This document shows, in pieces, positions 59,201 through 64,000 of a stretch of 64,000 bases of DNA (position 1 is the stretch's first letter; every line of letters starts with the position of its first letter). Made by a program: the position numbers and the translations under genes. The notes under the pieces were generated by a model. It was not told the origin of the DNA. It worked only from the letters and a program-made list of their open reading frames with translations, and did not search any database. The DNA is from Gloeopeniophorella convolvens (Eukaryota > Basidiomycota > Agaricomycetes > Russulales), in the NCBI GenBank assembly GCA_022496205.1, contig WTXD01000024.1, positions 347,744-411,743 on the forward strand, written 5' to 3'.

Positions 59201-60160
59201 TGAAACGATCACAGCCGAAGGAGTGGCGAAGCTATATCTGGACAACGTCTACCGACGATTTGGACTACCACGCCGTATCATTCTGATCGCGACCCTCGTT
59301 TTGCATCTCCTTTACCCGCGAGCTGTGCCGACGCCTGGGCATTAGCCAAACATCTCCACAGCCTACCACCCCCAGACCGACGGACAGACGAGCGCGTTAA
59401 CCAGCAGCTCGAACAGTACCTGCGGTTTTGGGTGAATGGCAGACAGGATGACTGGGCCGATTGGCTTCCATTTGCAGAATTCTCGCACAACTCCTGGAAG
59501 AGTGCTGCGACGAAACTCTCCCGTTCGAAGCCCTGATGGGCTACCACCCTCATTCTGATTGGCCGATAGGAACGGCCTCATCGATACCCCGGATACCGAT
59601 CGACTCGAACTGCTGCGCAGTCACCGCCTTGCGGCGCGAGAAGCTCTAGAATGGACAGCTGACATGATGAAGCGGAAGGCCGGTGGTCAGCTGCCTACGT
59701 TGGCAGAAGGAGACCTTGTGTGGAGGGAAGTCACTTACCAACAGCGTATCCAACGCTGAAGCTAGCCCCCGACGCCATGGTCCCTTCCGCATCATAAAAC
59801 TGTCCCCGGTGACATTCCAACTGGAACTTCCCCATCGATGAGATTCACGACGTCTTTCACGTGTCCCGCCTTCTTCCTTATCGCGAGACACGGAACACGG
59901 CGAGAACTTTCCCCGTCCTCCACCTGACCTTATCGAAGGAGAAGAAGAGTACGAAGTCGAATCCATTCAGAACTCTCGCTTCTTCCGCCGTCAGCTGCAG
60001 TACCTCGTGAAATGGAAGGGCTACCCAGACTCGGATAACGAGTGGATCGCAGCGTCCGAGTTCACGCGGACGACCTGCTGACCTCTATCACACGGAACAT
60101 CCTGACGCCGCAGGACCGGCATCCGATACCCTATCTAAGCGCCGTGGTCGACGCTGACTA
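56218..60160 (+). pseudogene. Ty3/gypsy chromovirus pol, inactivated
   Basis: Order: aspartic-protease region (FDVSAGGKSHSQRFYI, IILGFPWL), reverse transcriptase ([29 protein letters not shown]), RNase H (FFLEIDASSFACGAVLSQ, EWRHYLAGAKYPI), H2C2 and integrase core (GHPGITNTR, MDFIVKLPISRGFDSILVIVDHD region), and a C-terminal chromodomain (EYEVESIQNSRFF, YLVKWKGYPDSDNEWI). It ends LSKRRGRR near 60155. Gag, the primer-binding site and the 5' LTR are absent. Breaks include TGA at 56966, 57575 and 57839, 1-bp deletions near 58938 and 59285, further frame losses after 59530, and an inserted solo LTR at 58233. The chromodomain places it with the Tf1/sushi chromoviruses. Confidence 0.92.
58233..58717 (+). 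mobile_element. Solo copia LTR inserted in gypsy pol, 5-bp TSD
   Basis: 485 bp, TGTTGAGACGG...GCTTCAACA, flanked by CACCG (58228-58232 and 58718-58722). It interrupts the gypsy pol between RNase H and integrase, and is therefore younger than the gypsy insertion. TATAAAA lies at about 58490. The segment CTCAGTC...GACTGAG just downstream can fold into a 7-bp stem. The 25-bp segment occurs twice, 117 bp apart. Confidence 0.93.
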
Positions 60161-60162
60161 TA

Positions 60163-60170
60163 AGGGGGGT
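60163..60170 (+). other. Polypurine-tract-like run after pol
   Basis: AAGGGGGG directly follows the end of the chromodomain integrase. It looks like a reverse-transcription polypurine tract, yet no LTR starts after it; the LTR starts 1.5 kb later at 61658. It may be a second or relic tract. Confidence 0.4.
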
Positions 60171-60261
60171 AATTTTCATCGTTACCTCAGCGACTTCAGT
60201 CACTCTAGCGATCACAACGTTCTACTCGACCTCTTACCCGTCTCCACTTCCTACTCCCACC

Positions 60262-61623
60262 ATGTCTCCAGTCCCCACCACTGTTTCTTCCGTCTCTTCC
60301 ATTGAATCGAGCTCCCCAGCTCCCCGCCCTATCCCGAACATTGAATATCTCCGTACCGACACCGACTCCATCGCCAGCTCGCGCGCCCCGACCCCTCCGA
60401 CCTTCTTCGAGGAGACCATCATAGTCACCAAAGGAGTACGCATTCCTATGCCCGTACCCATTCGCTCAGTTTCTGCCAGCGTTGTAACACCTTCGAGCCC
60501 GAAGGTAGAAGCGGTAACAGTGGAAGCAGAACCAATGAACCCTCGCGTCAAAGGTAGTGCGACCATTCTGGCGCAGTTCGTTCCCGCTTCCATGCTGCCG
60601 AGGACCGGCACACCTGTCGGACCTACTCACGTTGTCATGGGGAACACGATCATCGACCTGGACGAAGAAGAGAGCGAGAGGAAGCGTGTCAAAGGACGCA
60701 ACCAGGACTACCTCGACCATCTCATCACCGCGACGTTCGAGAACACGGGGTTCAACTGGGACCTCAAGTCAGTTCGTTTAACTGACATGAAGGCCCAGTT
60801 GTCCAAACGATTCTACGAATGAATCAACGACTGCTCAGCCACACGCTGGTACGCTTTGACGACGGACTACCGCAAGGGCATGATCGCCGAGCTAAGCCAG
60901 GAGCTTACACTCGTTCTCGCTTGTCTGGCCGATCAAGCCTACCAGGCACTACGGCTGAAAAATCCACGGCTCCCGTGCGATCTACTTGCCGAAGGTTTCT
61001 TCCGAAACGACCAGCACGTCATCACATCCGAGACCATCCGGTCGAAGTACGACGGCCGACTCATCGTCGCTCCCTGGGTGAAGAAAGTCACTGACGTGCC
61101 TTGCCCGTTCATGGTCGCAGTCGAGGATGAGTACGACGAGATGGACACCGGCATAGAACTGTACGCGACTCCGGTTCGGCACAAAAAGCCCGACCACCTC
61201 GCCCTGGAGACTGAGGACCGACTCATGGCGCAGGACAACCACCTTCTCGGCATCGTTTGAGACCTGTGGGACGACGGACTCACCGCCGACGCTTTCCGTC
61301 TAGGACAGGAGATGCGCAAGAGGAAGCGCGTCCAGTACAACATCGACGAGCTGGAGAGAAAGCGCGCGGACGCGAACATGCGCATCCTCCAAATCCGACG
61401 ACGACTTGAGGCTGCCTGCCTTGAGTCCCGCGTACAGGCGGTCCACAATGCGCGACAGCACTCGGCTAATCGCGTCACGCCACTCCTGCATCATTGGTCG
61501 AGTCGGATTTGGGCAGACGAAGAAACGTTACTAGCGAGGCGTACGGCGAGGCAGGGACCAGCAGAGAGACACGAAGGTACGAGCGATCACGATGTGGACT
61601 TTGGCACGCAGAACGAGGATTGA
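60262..61623 (+). pseudogene. Extra ORF of the gypsy element (unknown function)
   Basis: One frame of 453 codons from MSPVPTTVSSVSSIESS is interrupted only by TGA at 60820 and 61258 and ends NED. The first 120 residues are Ser/Pro/Thr-rich. The middle part is globular-looking (NQDYLDHLITATFENTGFNW, LVLACLADQAYQALRLKN, GRLIVAPWVKKVTDVPCPF). The last part is basic and helical, with likely coiled coil (EMRKRKRVQYNIDELERKRA, ILQIRRRLEAACLESRVQ). There is no zinc knuckle, protease, chromodomain or membrane helix. It lies between pol and the 3' LTR. I do not recognise it. It might be a captured host gene or an element-specific accessory gene. Confidence 0.7.
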
Positions 61624-61657
61624 AGTTGAGGCGACTTCAGACGTAAGAGGGACGCAA

Positions 61658-62198
61658 TGTCATGAACTGTACGATACTTTTTCTTTTTCCACCTATCATC
61701 CGTGTACGATACGAGCTCCGTTCCGGTTCCATGAATCGGGGACGCTTATCTTTCACTCGTCATACGATTCCTCCATACTTCTTGACGCGCCCCTTATGCC
61801 ATTGGACCCCTATTGTACTTCTACCTAGGAGACCCACCTTGAGTCCGTTCTGACTCGGTACGACTCGATACTAGGACATTATGTAAACCGATATCTTTGT
61901 AGTACTTAAGGCGTAGCAGTTGTACTCTAAGGCCTTAAGCCTGTTCTCCTTTGTCAATCGACGAGGTTACCAGGGAATCCGCGTGAGGGACTTGTTCGCC
62001 CAAGCATTGCAAGGTCTTCAGCTTTGAACTCGACGTACCGGAGGCCAATTGCCTCCAGCTTCAGACATCACGTCTTATCCAGGATCCCGTGCACACTCAC
62101 GTGCACCTTCGAGGACTGGCTCACATCGAGACCGATTTACCGAACCTCGCTCGTCTCAGCCCTCGCCAGCTCCGCTCGCGCCGGCTCAGGCCGTGACA
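61658..62198 (+). mobile_element. 3' LTR of the gypsy element
   Basis: It starts TGTCATGAACTG and ends CCGTGACA, giving a TGTCA/TGACA terminal inverted repeat and 541 bp. It is preceded by a purine-rich tract (AAGAGGGACGCAA). It ends exactly where copia reverse transcriptase sequence resumes (CATCTGGTGG at 62199). The expected target duplication would be CATCT; its partner was lost with the 5' LTR. Only one copy of this LTR is in the window, so the boundaries rest on the inverted ends and the junction. Confidence 0.8.
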
Positions 62199-64000
62199 CA
62201 TCTGGTGGATTTCCCAATCCTCTAGCACAGCTAACGCTAGCAAGAGTCGTAGTGACTCAAATCTGGCAACTGGAGAGAAGGTTTCGTCGTAGTCTATCCC
62301 AGGGACTTGTGTAAAGCCCTTTGCCACCAACCAAGCTCGAAAGCGTCCATCTGCTTTGAGCTTGAAAACCCATTTGGATTTTACAGCTTTGCGACCTGCA
62401 GGGAGATCCATTAACTCCCATGTGCCGTTCTTGGCAAGAGCGTCCATTTCATATTGGCACGCTTCAGTCCATTCTTCTGCGTTTTCAGACCACATTGCCT
62501 CTTTGTAAGTGGCAGGATCTTCACCAATTGCAGCTGCAAGTAGCTCTGCAATTCCCAGATGTCCAGACCGGAATTCAGCGTTATCTCCAGAGTAGTACTT
62601 GGGGTTAAGACGATGCGGGCGCGCAGTGCACCGCACAGGCCGAGCCTCATCCATTTCCCTAAGTAGCCGGCTACGCTGCTCGGCATTCCCCCGCATTTGC
62701 TCAGGAGTTGGGCGGGGTGGATCTACTACTGGTGGCTGAATTATAGGTTCCAGTCTCTCCATATGTGGAGATACCACGGCTGGCCGGTGAACTGGCCGTG
62801 TGGTGCGTCTTTGAGGGGTCTGAGGGACCGGTGTTTGTCTGAATAGAGGTGGAGGGGTGACAGGTCGCTGTACAATGAAGGGGTTTTCTTCCTGTTTTTC
62901 TTCCTTTGCAGGCGGATTAGGTGGCGCAGGAGAGGGAACAGGAGGTGGTGGAGGCGGTGGATTCGCCGGTGGGATAGCAAGTTGTACCGTTGGCACTGGT
63001 AAGACAACTGGGGCTGGTTGGAGAACAGTAGAGGACGGCTCAGGCCTCTGCTTAGATGGGAATGTGCTCTCATCAAAGGTCACATCGCGGGACACTTCAA
63101 TAGAGTGAGTACGTCCATTCCATAGTCGGTAGCCCTTAGAACCCGACTCGTACCCAACAAACGTGGTCTCAATCGCCTTAGCGTCGAGTTTCCTACGCTT
63201 GTCACTAGGCACATGTTTATATGCCAAGCATCCGAAGACGCGAAAGTAAGAGACATCAGGAGTGTGACCAGCACTCCAGCGCTCAATGGGTGTGCGCCAC
63301 TCAAGCGTTCTGGTAGGGGTACGGTTATAGACGTGCACAGCAGCACCTACCGCTAATTCCCAGAAGCCGAAAGACAGTCCAGCATGATGTAGCATAGACA
63401 GTGCCTTGTCCATAATGGTGCGGTTGAACTGCTCAGCTTTTCCATTCTGCTGAGGCGACCCTGGCATCGTGGTATGATGCTCAATTCCCTTCTCCGTGAG
63501 GATCTCCTTGACAGTGCCCGACAGGTACTCGCCACCTCGGTCTGAATGCAGAGCCTTTAGCGGTTGGGCGGTTTGTGTTTCCGCCCATGCTAGGAACTTC
63601 CTGAAGGCTGCAGCAAACTGATCCTTGGTTTTAAGGTAAAGACGACTGCATGACGCGAGTAGTCGTCTATGAAAGTGGCTGTGTACCGGGCACCTTGGAT
63701 GGAGTCCTTCTGCATAGGCCCCGCAAGATCGCTGTGAACGATCTCTAGAATGCGAGAGGCCTTTTTGGAGGAGTGGGGGAAGGGAAGTCGTGTGCTCTTG
63801 CCGAATTCACAAGCCGGACAAGGAGCAGAGGGCACGACTGAGCTATCAAGTGCAAGACCCTTGACAGAGTCTGCATGGCGCTTTAGGGTTTCATATGATA
63901 CATGACCCATGCGCTGATGCCAGAGGTCCAAAGTGAGGGCAGTGGACCCAACATGTGCATTGAGGGACTGTACTGAGGCGTCTAACCAGTAAAGGTTGCC
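62199..64000 (-). pseudogene. Copia pol, 5' part: GAG-pre-integrase, integrase and RT start (continues off the right edge)
   Basis: From the right edge on the minus strand: WHQRMGHVSYETLKRHA and CPACEFGK (the H-H-C-C zinc site of the pre-integrase), integrase IVHSDLAGPMQ and LHSDRGGEYLSG, then SPQQNGKAEQFNRT with the catalytic Glu. Next are the copia C-terminal motif VFGCLAYKHVPSDKRRKLD with FVGYESGSKGYRLW, a Pro-rich linker, and the RT start (EACQYEMDALAKNGTWELMDL, GFTQVPGIDYDETFSPV). One base is missing in an A-run near 63635, shifting the frame between the integrase aspartates. It ends abruptly at EIHQM where the gypsy LTR begins. Confidence 0.92.

Larger units (their letters stand above)
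54188..64000 (-). mobile_element. Composite nest: copia element split by a gypsy element
   Basis: The copia reverse transcriptase breaks off at 62199 after residues EIHQM. It resumes at 55849 with GFAVPGQENKV in the same orientation, leaving only some 20-25 residues unaccounted for. Between the two halves sit a copia LTR in plus orientation (55850-56217) and a gypsy element in plus orientation (56218-62198), which carries another solo copia LTR. One copia element extending past 64000 therefore explains both minus-strand halves. Confidence 0.8.

Noticed and set aside
62121..62198. Copia pol frame continuing past 62199 with an Arg-rich tail
   Set aside because: This tail is read from the gypsy LTR (TGTCACGG on the minus strand), not from copia sequence; it is a chimeric open frame across an insertion junction.

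Overview
The window is nuclear DNA of a filamentous basidiomycete, most likely an Agaricomycete. Genes are dense and GC-rich and carry many 49-70 nt GT-AG introns. The gene set is fungal (RTT109, Ure2p-like GST, fungal cullin-1, GPI-type alpha-amylase), and the repeats are fungal LTR retrotransposons. I inferred the organism from these traits only.

Layout. 1-18 kb is a compact housekeeping block: isocitrate lyase, ALG7, a SET-domain/TAD3 fusion, malic enzyme, mitochondrial ribosomal protein mL58, a Ure2p-like GST, an Old Yellow Enzyme and a GH13 alpha-amylase. 18-33.5 kb is a gene-poor accessory island. It holds seven minus-strand copies of a lineage-specific paralogue family (three intact, four decayed), segmental duplications, an isoprenylcysteine methyltransferase-like gene, a small C2H2 zinc-finger gene and a decayed GC-rich coding remnant. 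33.7-51 kb is a second conserved block: F-actin capping protein alpha, an uncharacterised Rho-N/SAP-like protein, RTT109, cullin-1, a TIGR04076-type protein, COQ5, FCF2, SAS10/UTP3 and a proline-rich protein. 51-64 kb is a retrotransposon nest. A Ty1/copia element on the minus strand runs from its 3' LTR at 54188 off the right edge. It is split by a chromodomain Ty3/gypsy element, which itself carries a solo copia LTR. A further solo LTR lies at 53.1 kb.

Functional links. FCF2 and SAS10 both act in small-subunit rRNA processing and are neighbours on one strand. Isocitrate lyase and malic enzyme are both C4/acetate-metabolism enzymes but are separated by unrelated genes. The rest looks like ordinary eukaryotic gene order without operons.

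Most noteworthy items: the 503-residue SET-TAD3 fusion, whose six exons join in frame; the paralogue array with a conserved two-exon design; an extra ORF between the chromodomain integrase and the 3' LTR of the gypsy element; and an LTR that lost exactly 117 bp between two 25-bp internal repeats and now joins two unrelated elements without a target-site duplication. Exon boundaries were read by eye from GT-AG sites and reading frame. Where no boundary is quoted, the gene span is firm but the internal introns are approximate.
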